This document shows positions 33,997 to 42,812 of a stretch of DNA of 64,000 nt, one piece after another. Both the position numbers and the translations under genes were made by a program. Every line of letters starts with the position of its first letter. Within the stretch, counting starts at the first letter, position 1. The notes under the pieces were generated by a model. That model worked only from the letters and a program-made list of their open reading frames with translations. It did no database searches and was not told the origin of the DNA. Origin of the DNA: an uncultured Candidatus Melainabacteria bacterium. GTDB lineage: Bacteria; Cyanobacteriota; Vampirovibrionia; Gastranaerophilales; Gastranaerophilaceae. Location: NCBI GenBank assembly GCA_934717745.1, contig CAKUZB010000010.1:1-64000 (forward strand). Direction: 5' to 3'.

Positions 33997-34995
33997 CTAA
34001 TCCTTATGACTTTCTTGAAAATAACATTCCCATTTGTAAGCAGAATCAATACTATTTTCCAAAGAACGTTTTGGAGTCCAACCCAAAACTGTTTTTGCTT
34101 TATTTGCATTTGCATATAACTTTGCAGGGTCGCCCTCTCTACGTTCTACAGTTTCTACTGCAATCTTTTTATCTAAAACTTTTTCACAAGTATCAAAAAC
34201 TTGTTTAACACTATCGCCTTGCTCTGTACCAAGATTGAAAATATTTGATTCATTATTTTTTGTCAAATATATATACGCAAGCCTGTGTGCTTGTGCCAAA
34301 TCCTCTACATTAACGTAATCACGAATACAAGTTCCGTCCGGAGTGTCATAATCGTTACCGAAAATTTTGAAAATTTTACCCTCACCAAAAGTTGATTTTA
34401 AAATATTAGGAATTAAGTGAGTTTCAGGTTCATGCCATTCTCCAATTCTGGTTTGAGCATCACAACCCGCAACATTAAAATATCTCAAAATGATAGATTT
34501 TAAACCATAAGCCTTGTCAAAATCTTTTAGCATATATTCAATACATAATTTTGAATTACCATAAGGATTTATAGGACTTTGCGGGTGAAGTTCATCAATC
34601 GGAGTGTATTTAGGTTCACCATATGTCGCACAAGTTGATGAGAACACAATCTTTTTAACGTCATATTTTACCATTGTTTCCAAAAGATTTAAAGTTCCAT
34701 AAGTATTATTTCTATAATATTTTGCAGGGTTTGTAACACTTTCGCCAACTAAAGAAAATGCTGCAAAGTGAATTACTGCATCAATATCATATTTTGCAAA
34801 TACTCTATCAATATCTTCAATATTTTGCAAATCACCTTGTTCAAAATGAACTTGACCTATTTTTTTTAATGCTTCAATCGTTTCAATATGACCGGTTGCT
34901 AAGTTATCAAAAATAACAATTTCATTACCATTGTTCAAAAAATTCACTGCGGTGTGGCTTCCAATATATCCCGCAGCACCTGTAATTAAAATCAT
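33997..34995 (-). CDS. galE: UDP-glucose 4-epimerase
   Basis: 332 residues, full length. Interconverts UDP-glucose and UDP-galactose. GAAGYIG at 6-12 binds NAD; SSTCATYG and PYGNSK give the catalytic Ser/Thr, Tyr and Lys; RYFNVAG is a conserved structural motif. It links to the other nucleotide-sugar gene in the window (manC) in making surface glycans. Second gene of the TPR-galE-small membrane protein operon (24 bp after the TPR gene). Confidence 0.95.
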   Translation of the reverse strand: MILITGAAGYIGSHTAVNFLNNGNEIVIFDNLATGHIETIEALKKIGQVHFEQGDLQNIEDIDRVFAKYDIDAVIHFAAFSLVGESVTNPAKYYRNNTYGTLNLLETMVKYDVKKIVFSSTCATYGEPKYTPIDELHPQSPINPYGNSKLCIEYMLKDFDKAYGLKSIILRYFNVAGCDAQTRIGEWHEPETHLIPNILKSTFGEGKIFKIFGNDYDTPDGTCIRDYVNVEDLAQAHRLAYIYLTKNNESNIFNLGTEQGDSVKQVFDTCEKVLDKKIAVETVERREGDPAKLYANANKAKTVLGWTPKRSLENSIDSAYKWECYFQESHKD

Positions 34996-35019
34996 TTAAG
35001 TCCTTTCTTATGCAACAAG

Positions 35020-36036
35020 TTATTTTTTTATTCGTTGTGCAAGTTCGTCTAACCTAATCAAAAATGCTTTTGCATCTTCATCTTCTCTTTTAGAAACAAT
35101 CTCTCTAATTTCATTATATACAGAAAGATAATCATTTCTAAAAATGTCAAACGTAAACATTTTTTCCAAATCACTTTCTGCCATTTTATAATCACCTAAT
35201 TGGCTGGCAGAAATACTTCTATTAATATAGGCATCAGCATATTCGCTATTAATATCAATTGCTTTATTATATAAGTGCAAAGCCTCATTATCTTTATTTT
35301 CTTTATGTTTAACCATACCTAAACTTACGAAGGCTTCTACATTTTCACTTTGAATCTTCAAAACCTTTTCATAATCTTTTTCGGCATCTGCATAATTTTC
35401 TATTTTATATTCAACAAATGCTTTTTTTAAAAGAATTTGAACATCATCAGATTTTATTTCCAATGCTTTTGTATAATCCTCAATAGCATTTTCATAATCA
35501 TTTAAACATTCTTTTGTAATACCTCTATTAAAATAAGTATTATGATTATTACTAATTTCAAGAGATTTATCGAAGTCCAAAATTGCTTCATCATAATTTT
35601 TCAAATAATTTTTAGCATTACCTCTGTTGTTATAAGCCATAAAGTTTTCAGGGTCTAATTCAATAGCCTTGTTATAATCAGAAATCGATGCAAGAATTTT
35701 CTTAAGATTATAATTTACAAATCCACGATTAAAATATGCTTCTGCATATTGAGGATTTATCTCAATCGCTTTGTTATAATCTTCTATCGCTTCCTCATAT
35801 CTTTCAAGACAACCTTTCGAATTGCCTCTGTTATTATAGGCTTTTGCATAATTACTATCAATATCAATTACTTTTGTATAGTAATTAATCGCATCTTCAT
35901 ATTTAGATAAATTGTAATTAGCATTACCTTGAAGCATCAAAACTTCAACTGAGGGTTCTTCATCTTTCAATAAATTCAATGCTTCTTCAGATTTACCTGA
36001 TTTGATTAATTTTTTTACGTCATCTACAATTTCCAT
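35020..36036 (-). CDS. TPR repeat protein
   Basis: 338 residues, cytoplasmic (no signal). Eight or so tetratricopeptide repeats from about 40 to 290, each with the pattern YNNRGNSKGCLERYEEAIED, then YNKAIEINPQYAEAYFNRGF. The final 50 residues are charged and helical. TPRs hold partner proteins. It leads the galE operon; the partner is not known. Start at 36036 with AAAGG 7 bp upstream. Confidence 0.9.
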   Translation of the reverse strand: MEIVDDVKKLIKSGKSEEALNLLKDEEPSVEVLMLQGNANYNLSKYEDAINYYTKVIDIDSNYAKAYNNRGNSKGCLERYEEAIEDYNKAIEINPQYAEAYFNRGFVNYNLKKILASISDYNKAIELDPENFMAYNNRGNAKNYLKNYDEAILDFDKSLEISNNHNTYFNRGITKECLNDYENAIEDYTKALEIKSDDVQILLKKAFVEYKIENYADAEKDYEKVLKIQSENVEAFVSLGMVKHKENKDNEALHLYNKAIDINSEYADAYINRSISASQLGDYKMAESDLEKMFTFDIFRNDYLSVYNEIREIVSKREDEDAKAFLIRLDELAQRIKK

Positions 36037-36114
36037 ATAACAACCTTTTTAATACCAGTATATGTTTTTATTTTAGACTTTATTCATCGTCATGTCAAAT
36101 ATTTCGCACAAAGT

Positions 36115-36555
36115 TTAAGAGATTGTTTCATCTAAAATTTTGCAAGCAGATTCAATAAATTTTGCACAAGGACGTTCGGCATAAAAATTTTCAGTTCTTT
36201 TTGTTGGTTTTGGAGAACTTTCATGTTCCATTAAATTTAAAAGTTCACGACAAATCATTGAACCATGCTCATCTTGAAATTTATGTCCTAAATCTTGAAT
36301 CAAAGTGTAATGTTTTTCTTTGTCTTCATCACTTATTGAAATATAGCCCTTCTTTAGCCCTGCAATCATAAACATTCCGCTTACAGCCCCGCAAACCTCA
36401 CGAAGCCTACCCATGCCACCGCCAAAAGATGAAGATAATTTCAACAAGGTTTCACAATCAATACCTAAATCCTCTGCGTATGCACAAACAACGGCTTGAG
36501 CACAATTTCTACCATTTAAAAATAATTTTACTGCCTTTTCATAATGTTTTTCCAT
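36115..36555 (-). CDS. C_GCAxxG_C_C family redox protein
   Basis: 146 residues. It shows the spaced pattern of this family: NCAQAV, then SSFGGGMGRLREVCGAVSG, then MICRELL, and CAKFIESACKIL. These cysteines are thought to bind metal or act in redox; the true role of the family is unsettled. The ATG at 36555 has no ribosome site and a TAATAT box 6 bp upstream, with TTACAA 16 bp before it, which suggests a leaderless message. Divergent from the TSCPD gene. Confidence 0.88.
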   Translation of the reverse strand: MEKHYEKAVKLFLNGRNCAQAVVCAYAEDLGIDCETLLKLSSSFGGGMGRLREVCGAVSGMFMIAGLKKGYISISDEDKEKHYTLIQDLGHKFQDEHGSMICRELLNLMEHESSPKPTKRTENFYAERPCAKFIESACKILDETIS

Positions 36556-36619
36556 AACTTGATATTAAAACAAACTTGATGTATTGTAAAATTATTATTG
36601 TTTAAAGAGGATAAAATTT

Positions 36620-36901
36620 ATGTCAAAAGTAGAAGTTATTGAATATCAACCACAAGGTGTATGCTCTCAATTAATGAGATTTGCTATTGATGAAAACGGC
36701 ATTATCCAAGATTCTGAAATCATTGGTGGCTGTAATGGAAACCTAAAAGGTATTAGAAGTCTTATAAAAGGCTTAAATATCAATGATGTTATTGAAAAAT
36801 TAAAAAATATTACTTGCAACGGCAAACCTACAAGTTGTCCGGATCAAATCGCAACTTGCCTTTTAAATTACAAAGAAGAAAAAGCAAAAATAAAAGCGTA
36901 G
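36620..36901 (+). CDS. TSCPD domain protein
   Basis: 93 residues: GVCSQLMRFAID, IIGGCNGNLKGI and PTSCPDQIATCL, the signature of the short TSCPD family (TIGR03905-like). The same domain occurs at the end of some ribonucleotide reductases, where it may bind metal. GAGGA lies 7 bp upstream of the ATG. The divergent C_GCAxxG_C_C gene next door suggests a shared redox or metal role. Unknown function. Confidence 0.85.
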   Translation: MSKVEVIEYQPQGVCSQLMRFAIDENGIIQDSEIIGGCNGNLKGIRSLIKGLNINDVIEKLKNITCNGKPTSCPDQIATCLLNYKEEKAKIKA

Positions 36902-37002
36902 ATTTAGTTCGAAAAAAAACATTTGATACCAATGCCAAATTATTTACTCGACTAACCGAGTAATTGAACAGGTAGGATTATTTAGAATTAACAAGTGAGA
37001 AA

Positions 37003-37026
37003 AGTGTTCTAACGATAAGGAACACT
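37003..37026 (-). terminator. Terminator of the 188-residue gene
   Basis: Minus strand AGTGTTC, 10-nt loop, GAACACT, then TTTTCTC. A second hairpin (TTACTCG/CGAGTAA at 36944-36963) lies closer to the convergent TSCPD gene. Confidence 0.7.
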
Positions 37027-37055
37027 CTTTAGAAAACATCTCTTGTAAGTATCTA

Positions 37056-37622
37056 CTAAATACCAAGAGCCAATCTGTTCATTTGAGCAAGCATATCTTG
37101 ACCTGCAAACATTGAATTTTTTGATTTTTCCAATTCGTCAACTCTATCTTTAATTGAGTTAAAATCGGCTTGCATTTGTTGTGGATTACCTTTAACTTCT
37201 GTACCATTAGAAAGTTTTACTGCAACATTAGACATATTTGCTTGTGCAGATGCACCTTTTACATACTCATTTAAACCTTTTTCTAACTTATCAATAACCT
37301 CTGATTGATTACCCATTGCACTAACATTAATGCCCAATTTATCACCAAGAGCCTTAATATCATCATTCAACTGCTTCATATCGATATTTGGAGTTGATTG
37401 TTGCGTTTGAACAGGAGCATGTTTTTTATTTTGTTTCGATTTTTCAGCCTGTGCAATTAATGTACGTGCCTCTGATACTGATTTTACAGTCGTCGGATCA
37501 ATTCCAAGTTCTTTTAACTTTTTGATAATATCATCAGGTAATCTTCCGCTACCTATCGACATAATTCCGCTTACAGCAGAAGACATATTTGCATTAACAC
37601 TTGAAATTGATTCTATTCCCAT
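37056..37622 (-). CDS. Uncharacterised coiled-coil protein with sigma-28-like promoter
   Basis: 188 residues with the start set at 37622 (AGGGG 7 bp upstream). No signal or membrane segment. The N-terminal part is Ser/Asn/Met-rich. It has a helical region (DIIKKLKELGIDPTTVKS), a Gln/Thr-rich linker at about 70-85, and a C-terminal coiled coil (MQADFNSIKDRVDELEKSKN) ending with Met-rich residues. The upstream site TAAAGTTT/N12/TCCGATAC resembles a flagellar sigma-28 promoter, so a motility link is possible. Family not recognised. Confidence 0.7.
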   Translation of the reverse strand: MGIESISSVNANMSSAVSGIMSIGSGRLPDDIIKKLKELGIDPTTVKSVSEARTLIAQAEKSKQNKKHAPVQTQQSTPNIDMKQLNDDIKALGDKLGINVSAMGNQSEVIDKLEKGLNEYVKGASAQANMSNVAVKLSNGTEVKGNPQQMQADFNSIKDRVDELEKSKNSMFAGQDMLAQMNRLALGI

Positions 37623-37658
37623 ACACATACCCCTTTATTTTCCATAAAGACATGTAAT

Positions 37659-37686
37659 GTATCGGAATATTTTTATGCAAACTTTA
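37659..37686 (-). promoter_or_regulatory. Sigma-28-like promoter
   Basis: Minus strand TAAAGTTT (37686-37679), a 12-bp spacer, TCCGATAC (37666-37659). The FliA consensus is TAAAGTTT, 11 bp, GCCGATAA. It lies 37 bp upstream of the chosen ATG. Confidence 0.5.
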
Positions 37687-37715
37687 TAGTTTGTAACGCA
37701 ATGTTAAGATATTTT

Positions 37716-38804
37716 TTATTCTGCCATAACTTCTTGATGCTCCGGTTCGGGCATTGTTTTATTCATAACAGCACCCAATTCCGTCATTTTTTCTGCGTTA
37801 ACAAGAATACTATCACGTCCGTCAAGTTGTTTCAAACCTGCATCAATTTTATCTCTTGCTGAACGAATATTTCTAACCATATCAGAAAATTTATCCAACA
37901 TTTTTGTGGCAAGTCTTGAAATTTCTTGTGCATTTTGATTTTGACGATTTACCACTAAAAATGAATTAATAATTTTCAAACTTGCCAAAAGAGTTGACGG
38001 AGAAACAGGCATAATTTTGTTTTTCCAAGCATAATCCCAAAGTTGATTATCCTCGCAAAACATTAACGAATAGCAACTTTCAATAGGAATAAACATTAAA
38101 ATATATTCAGGAGAAAGACTTGCATCGTCAGGAGTGTAATCACGTTTTGCAAGTCCGGTAATATGAGCCTTTGTTGATTCTTTAAATTCTTTCAAGTGCT
38201 GAGTTTTTTCATCTTCATTTTCTGTTTCTAAATAAGCAGAAAACGAAGCCAAAGAAGTTTTTGCGTCAATCATAACACATTTATTTTCAGGCAACATCAC
38301 AATTGCATCAGGTCTACCCTCAACTGTATTTGCTTTTTGAACAACATATTCTTCATTTTTTCTTAAACCGGAAGCCTCTAAAACTCTTTCTAAAACAATT
38401 TCTCCCCATTGACCTTGAGTTCTGTTATCTGCTTTCATAATCTTTGTTAAAGAAGTTGTATCTTGTGCAATCTTAGACCCTGCTTCGATAAATTGTTTTA
38501 TATTTTCATCGAATTTAATGAAATTATCATTTTCACATTTAAACTTTTCATTTGTACGTTTTTCAAAGTCTTCAATTTTTTCTTTAAATTTAGAGAAAAA
38601 ATCCTCTAATTTTTCTTTATTTGTGTTAGTAAGTTTTTCTGAACTTTGTTCTAATATCCTGTTTGCCATATTTTCAAAGTTCATTTCCATTTGTTTTACA
38701 ATAGTTTCACTTGAATTTTTGTTTTTATTAATAATTACTGTATAAATAACTGCAACCAGAATTGCACCTGTTAAAAAGCCTACAGCAAAAAGTAAAATTT
38801 CCAT
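37716..38804 (-). CDS. rmuC: DNA recombination protein RmuC homolog
   Basis: 362 residues. An N-terminal transmembrane helix (about 4-25), then a coiled coil to about 110, then the RmuC nuclease-like domain: QWGEIVLERVLEASGL, VMIDAKTSLASFSAYL, and PEYILMFIPIESCY. The E...DAK pattern is a PD-(D/E)xK-type core. RmuC limits inversions at repeats. AGGAG precedes the ATG. A TGATATAAT box lies about 25 bp upstream (38839-38831). Confidence 0.93.
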   Translation of the reverse strand: MEILLFAVGFLTGAILVAVIYTVIINKNKNSSETIVKQMEMNFENMANRILEQSSEKLTNTNKEKLEDFFSKFKEKIEDFEKRTNEKFKCENDNFIKFDENIKQFIEAGSKIAQDTTSLTKIMKADNRTQGQWGEIVLERVLEASGLRKNEEYVVQKANTVEGRPDAIVMLPENKCVMIDAKTSLASFSAYLETENEDEKTQHLKEFKESTKAHITGLAKRDYTPDDASLSPEYILMFIPIESCYSLMFCEDNQLWDYAWKNKIMPVSPSTLLASLKIINSFLVVNRQNQNAQEISRLATKMLDKFSDMVRNIRSARDKIDAGLKQLDGRDSILVNAEKMTELGAVMNKTMPEPEHQEVMAE

Positions 38805-38876
38805 GTCATATCTCCTATAATCTGCTTATTATTATATCATACTCATACTTTAAACAGATTACATTTAACGTAGTAG

Positions 38877-38911
38877 AAAAAAATCCTACTCAAATTTTTA
38901 GAGGATTTTTT
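38877..38911 (-). terminator. Terminator-like hairpin in the rmuC/response-regulator gap
   Basis: AAAAAATCCT pairs with AGGATTTTTT around 14 nt, followed by T-runs on both strands. It sits upstream of the rmuC promoter, so it does not end rmuC. A second stem, GGTCTATA/TATAGACC (38956-38977), lies nearby. Together they may mark a short RNA. Confidence 0.45.
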
Positions 38912-38984
38912 AAAACACATGTCAGAATTGAAATTGCCCCTTTTCTAAATCTTTTGGTCTATATCACTTTATAGACCCTAACCT

Positions 38985-39012
38985 TAAGATTTTTTAATCT
39001 TTTTGTCGATGT
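38985..39012 (+). promoter_or_regulatory. Sigma-28-like promoter before the response regulator
   Basis: TAAGATTT (38985-38992), 12 bp, GTCGATGT (39005-39012). Same spacing as the site at 37659-37686, weaker matches. About 85 bp before the chosen ATG. Confidence 0.35.
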
Positions 39013-39095
39013 TCACTCCTCTAAAAAGATGTAGTATGAACAGTGTAGAAAACAAAAAAAATCTTAGGGACATAAAAAAGAATTTGGGGGAACAA

Positions 39096-39818
39096 ATGAG
39101 ACAATTCAAAAAACAAGCCAGAGTAATGTTAATTGATGACAATTATGATCACTTGGCAGGTGTTAAAGAACTTTTAAGTATGGAAAGTTCATTTGATGTG
39201 GTAGCAGCATCAACAAGTGCTAATCAAGGTATCACATTAATTAAAAAATACAAACCTGATGTTGTCTTAATGGATATGAATATGCCTGAAAAAAATGGTT
39301 TACAAGCAATCCAAGAAATTGAAGAATTAGGTTTACAAACAAGAGTCTTAGCGTTAAGTGCTTATGACGATGCAGATTTAATCTTCAGAGCAATGAAATT
39401 GGGTGCAAAAGGCTATGTATTAAAAACTATGGCATCTGCACAATTAATTTATGCTATTGACGAAGTTGCTAACGGCAAAGTATATATGCCACCAATTTTA
39501 ACAGCACGTTTCTTCGATTATTTCCAAAAATCTTTCAAAGAAGAAGAAATTGCACAACAAAAAGCACAAGAATCAAATTATTTATCAGATTTGACTCAAA
39601 GAGAAGAAGAAGTTTTAGACTTGTTAACTCAAGGTGTTACATACAAAGGAGTTGCACAACAACTGTTCATTTCAGAAACAACTGTTAAAACTCACGTAAA
39701 TAACATTTTCCAAAAACTTCAAGTAAACGACAGAACACAAGCAGTTTTATATGCAATCAACCATGGCTTTACAAGTAAACGTCAAGCAAGAATGGGCAAA
39801 CAAACTGCAACTGTATAA
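39096..39818 (+). CDS. NarL/LuxR-type response regulator
   Basis: 240 residues from ATG 39096 (GGGGG upstream); an in-frame TTG at 39003 and ATG at 39036 are alternatives. The receiver domain has VMLIDDNYD (acidic pocket), the phospho-Asp at 60 in VVLMDMNMPEKNG, and the Lys in AKGYVLKTM. The C-terminal LuxR helix-turn-helix reads LTQREEEVLDLLTQGVTYKG, then VKTHVNNIFQKL. It is followed by a histidine kinase and flgB-flgC-fliE, so it likely controls motility or surface genes. A hairpin separates it from the kinase. Confidence 0.93.
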   Translation: MRQFKKQARVMLIDDNYDHLAGVKELLSMESSFDVVAASTSANQGITLIKKYKPDVVLMDMNMPEKNGLQAIQEIEELGLQTRVLALSAYDDADLIFRAMKLGAKGYVLKTMASAQLIYAIDEVANGKVYMPPILTARFFDYFQKSFKEEEIAQQKAQESNYLSDLTQREEEVLDLLTQGVTYKGVAQQLFISETTVKTHVNNIFQKLQVNDRTQAVLYAINHGFTSKRQARMGKQTATV

Positions 39819-39847
39819 CAGATATTAACTCCTTTCAAATTTAGAGA

Positions 39848-39881
39848 TTGTCGTGTTATACAAAAATGTGTAACACGACAA
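39848..39881 (+). other. Intercistronic hairpin between regulator and kinase genes
   Basis: TTGTCGTGTTA and TAACACGACAA form a perfect 11-bp stem with a 12-nt loop. No T-run follows, so it may be a processing, stability or attenuation element rather than a terminator. Confidence 0.6.
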
Positions 39882-39909
39882 CCATTACTTTAAAAAATGT
39901 GTGTGAAAA

Positions 39910-41151
39910 ATGGTAAAATATATTAAAGGTAAAAACAGATTAAAAGATTTAATATATATTCAAGAAAACAAACCTTGTAGTGAAAAATCTATTCAAGGTA
40001 TGGTTCGCTCTATGGTAGAACCTTTGTTTGAAAATCCTGAAGAAAAAGGGGTTGTAATGTATCGCTTCGGCGACAATTCTCAATTCGCAGGTTTATTAAA
40101 ACGTTTAGAATACACAAATGTAGAAATTTACAACTTCTCTGACGGTTCAGATTTATTAAAAGAAGACATTTGGGATTCAACTCAATTTTTATATGTACTA
40201 ACAGGTAGATACGGTGCAAGTTTTATTTATGACTTTGAAACAGAAGACGTAGAAGATTTTGCAGGATATTACTTGTTATACAACTCAGTTTCATTGAGAG
40301 AATCTTTTGAAATTATCGAAGCAAACTGCACAAAAGACATTTCTACATACAAAGAAGAATACAAACCTGATAGACGTGATAACTTACTAATGAATTCATC
40401 AATCAGAAAAATTGTTGACTTGATGAATGAAACAACACAAGAAGCAATGCTTGTGGATATGGAAAAAGATGCACTTTCAAAAAGTGATGATTTGGCAAAA
40501 AGATTAGAATTTATCAATTCTAAATCAAGATATGTAGTTCACGAAATCAGAAATCAACTTTCGATTTGCGAACTTTACGCAAACATAATAGGTAAACACT
40601 GCGAATTAAAGGATAATACAGATTGTTCAAACGCAATTGATTGTATTAAAACAGCAGTAAAAATTGCAAGCAATGCTTTAATGGATTTAAAATCATTAGA
40701 CAACAAAGATTTACAGGTTTATAACTTGCAAGAAATGATTAAAAGAGCATTATTACTTTCAAAAGTGTACGCAAACGGCAAAAATATCGAATTCAAAACA
40801 AAATTTGATGACCAAAACAGTTCAATTTTTGCCGACGAATCAAAATTCCTTGCAGGATTGGTAAATATTATCAAAAATGCAATTGAAGCAATCGAAGAAA
40901 AAGGTGAAATCTCAATTTCAACAAGCATAAAAGATGATTTTATTTCAATTGTAATCGCAAATAACGGTAAAAAAATTCCGGAAGAAGTTCAACAAAAAAT
41001 CTTCTCTGACGGATTTACAACAAAATCTTCAGGCTCAGGAATCGGCTTATACGTTTGCAGACAAACATTAGAAGAACAATTTGCAAGATTAGAACTTCTA
41101 AAATCAGACGATAACTCAACAGAATTTGAAATTTTGGTAAGCATGGTATAG
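39910..41151 (+). CDS. Cytoplasmic sensor histidine kinase
   Basis: 413 residues without any transmembrane segment. The N-terminal 190 residues are a sensor region with no recognised domain (many acidic, FEIIEANC). The phospho-acceptor helix has SRYVVHEIRNQLSI with His211; the ATPase part has the N-box (NIIKNAIEAI), G1/G2 (SGSGIGLYVC). It probably phosphorylates the response regulator upstream (91 bp away). It ends 10 bp before flgB, with AGGAGGTG between them. Lack of a membrane anchor means it reads an internal signal, perhaps the state of flagellar assembly. Confidence 0.92.
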   Translation: MVKYIKGKNRLKDLIYIQENKPCSEKSIQGMVRSMVEPLFENPEEKGVVMYRFGDNSQFAGLLKRLEYTNVEIYNFSDGSDLLKEDIWDSTQFLYVLTGRYGASFIYDFETEDVEDFAGYYLLYNSVSLRESFEIIEANCTKDISTYKEEYKPDRRDNLLMNSSIRKIVDLMNETTQEAMLVDMEKDALSKSDDLAKRLEFINSKSRYVVHEIRNQLSICELYANIIGKHCELKDNTDCSNAIDCIKTAVKIASNALMDLKSLDNKDLQVYNLQEMIKRALLLSKVYANGKNIEFKTKFDDQNSSIFADESKFLAGLVNIIKNAIEAIEEKGEISISTSIKDDFISIVIANNGKKIPEEVQQKIFSDGFTTKSSGSGIGLYVCRQTLEEQFARLELLKSDDNSTEFEILVSMV

Positions 41152-41161
41152 GAGGTGCAAA

Positions 41162-41659
41162 ATGGATATTTTATCATCAAGAGCATCAAATATAAGTAAA
41201 CTTGCAATGGACGGATTGTTAGAAAGACAAAGGGCAATCGGTGCAAATATCGCCAACGTAGAAACTCCGGGATATTTAAGAAAAGAAGTTGCTTTTGAAT
41301 CACAACTTTCAGAAATCATCGAAAGAGAGGATTTAAAAGATTACATAAAAGGTCAAAATAGTATTAAGCCGGCACACGCAACTTATGATGATTTTATGCA
41401 AATGCAAGAGGCTCAACAATACAGAAGACCTTTAACAACACAAGAAAAGCAATATTTGATAACAAATTCATACGGTCAATACGACCCGCAAGTTATGGAC
41501 GATGTATTCTCAGAAGGAACACTTGATGGAAACAACGTAGAACTTGAAAAAGAAATGATGGATTTGAACAAAAACGGTACAAAATTCGTAGTTTTATCAA
41601 ATCTTGAAAAAAAATACTTTAGCGGAATGAGCGAAGTAATCAGAGGTGGCGGGCAATAA
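41162..41659 (+). CDS. flgB: Flagellar basal-body rod protein FlgB
   Basis: 165 residues, somewhat longer than usual. Proximal rod subunit, built through the flagellar export gate. Seen: the N-terminal rod motif AIGANIANVETPGYLRKEV and the C-terminal ELEKEMMDLNKNGTKF. AGGAGG lies 5 bp before the ATG. First structural gene of flgB-flgC-fliE, directly after the sensor kinase. Confidence 0.95.
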   Translation: MDILSSRASNISKLAMDGLLERQRAIGANIANVETPGYLRKEVAFESQLSEIIEREDLKDYIKGQNSIKPAHATYDDFMQMQEAQQYRRPLTTQEKQYLITNSYGQYDPQVMDDVFSEGTLDGNNVELEKEMMDLNKNGTKFVVLSNLEKKYFSGMSEVIRGGGQ

Positions 41660-41708
41660 GCCATAAAGAAATAAAAAAGTAAATATATTATAGACAGGGT
41701 GGGAAAAA

Positions 41709-42215
41709 ATGAGTCTAAATACATTTGATATTGCAGGTTCAGGAATGACTGCACAGAGAATAAAAATGGATACTGTTGCAAGTAACATTGCAAACGTAAA
41801 CACAACAAGAAATCCTGACGGAAGTAAAGGTGTCTACGTAAAAAAATCCGTAAGTTTTAAAGCAATCTACGAAGATGAATTATCACGTGGTGCAAGAAAT
41901 TTTGCTGCAAACTCTACTGATGCAAAATTCAACCCAAAAACCGGTAATTTCGAAATCAACACAGGTATTGCACTAAACCAAGGATTAATTTCAAATGGTG
42001 TAAGAGTTGAATCAATTCAAGAAACTGAACATCCGACAAAATTAATCTACGACCCATCTCACCCTGACGCAGATGCAGACGGTTACGTTGAATTACCAAA
42101 TATTAACGTTGTAGAAGAAATGGTTGATATGGTTTCGGCATCAAAAGCCTATGAAGCAAACTCTGTAGTTGCAGAAAACGTTAAGACAATGATTCAATCA
42201 GCATTGAATATCTAA
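41709..42215 (+). CDS. flgC: Flagellar basal-body rod protein FlgC
   Basis: 168 residues. Proximal rod protein, partner of FlgB. N-terminus GMTAQRIKMDTVASNIANVN and C-terminus PNINVVEEMVDMVSASKAYE are the paired rod helices. The middle is longer than in E. coli. 49 bp after flgB, with AGGGTGGG upstream. Confidence 0.95.
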   Translation: MSLNTFDIAGSGMTAQRIKMDTVASNIANVNTTRNPDGSKGVYVKKSVSFKAIYEDELSRGARNFAANSTDAKFNPKTGNFEINTGIALNQGLISNGVRVESIQETEHPTKLIYDPSHPDADADGYVELPNINVVEEMVDMVSASKAYEANSVVAENVKTMIQSALNI

Positions 42216-42236
42216 TAATTAAGGGGTGTGTGAAAA

Positions 42237-42671
42237 ATGAGATTAGATGCTTTAAGTACAAATATTCCGGCAATACAGCCACAATTTAATCCAATTCAAA
42301 ATTACAACAGTTTTCTTAAAGGTAATGCGTCATTTGAAGTGAATGACGACTTTGGAAATGATTTTGACAGAATGCTTCAAAAAGAAATTTCAGCAGAAAA
42401 AGTTTCAGCAAGTAGAAAGTTTGACAAAATGTCGCCTGTTGATAGTTTAATGAATTCTATTGAAAATGCTTTCAGCAACGGATTGAATGATGTTAACGAA
42501 AAGAAAATGTATTCAGATTCTTTACAAGAAGCATTTGCAAGAGGCGAAGATGTTAGTGTTCACGAATTAATGATTGCAAGCGAAAAATCAGCATTAAGCA
42601 TGCAAATGGCAATGCAAATTAGAAACAAAATGATTTCTGCATACACAGACATCAAAAACATGGCGTTCTAA
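42237..42671 (+). CDS. fliE: Flagellar hook-basal body complex protein FliE
   Basis: 144 residues, longer than the usual 100-110 because of a 45-residue N-terminal extension. The C-terminal part is FliE: DSLQEAFARGEDVSVHELMI, then SALSMQMAMQIRNKMI. It joins the MS ring to the rod. Start 21 bp after flgC with AAGGGGTG. It ends the flagellar block; fliF and other basal-body genes do not follow. Confidence 0.92.
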   Translation: MRLDALSTNIPAIQPQFNPIQNYNSFLKGNASFEVNDDFGNDFDRMLQKEISAEKVSASRKFDKMSPVDSLMNSIENAFSNGLNDVNEKKMYSDSLQEAFARGEDVSVHELMIASEKSALSMQMAMQIRNKMISAYTDIKNMAF

Positions 42672-42697
42672 TTAAACTTCATTTATTATGTTATAAA

Positions 42698-42730
42698 AAG
42701 CACTCTAATCCATGCCGGAGTGCTTTTTTA
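42698..42730 (+). terminator. Terminator of the flgB-flgC-fliE operon
   Basis: AAGCACTC, 12-nt loop, GAGTGCTT, then TTTTT. 27 bp after the fliE stop. Confidence 0.92.
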
Positions 42731-42812
42731 ATTATTTAATTATGTAACAACTATCCGATTTTTTATCAATATATTTCCTTGAAATTCCTTAAAGAAAATA
42801 TAGGGTAGAATA

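Noticed and set aside
38931..38943. GGGGCAATTTC in the rmuC upstream region as another copy of the shared element
   Set aside because: Only seven bases match and rmuC has a nearer TGATATAAT box.
38956..38977. GGTCTATA/TATAGACC as part of a tRNA
   Set aside because: No cloverleaf can be drawn around it.
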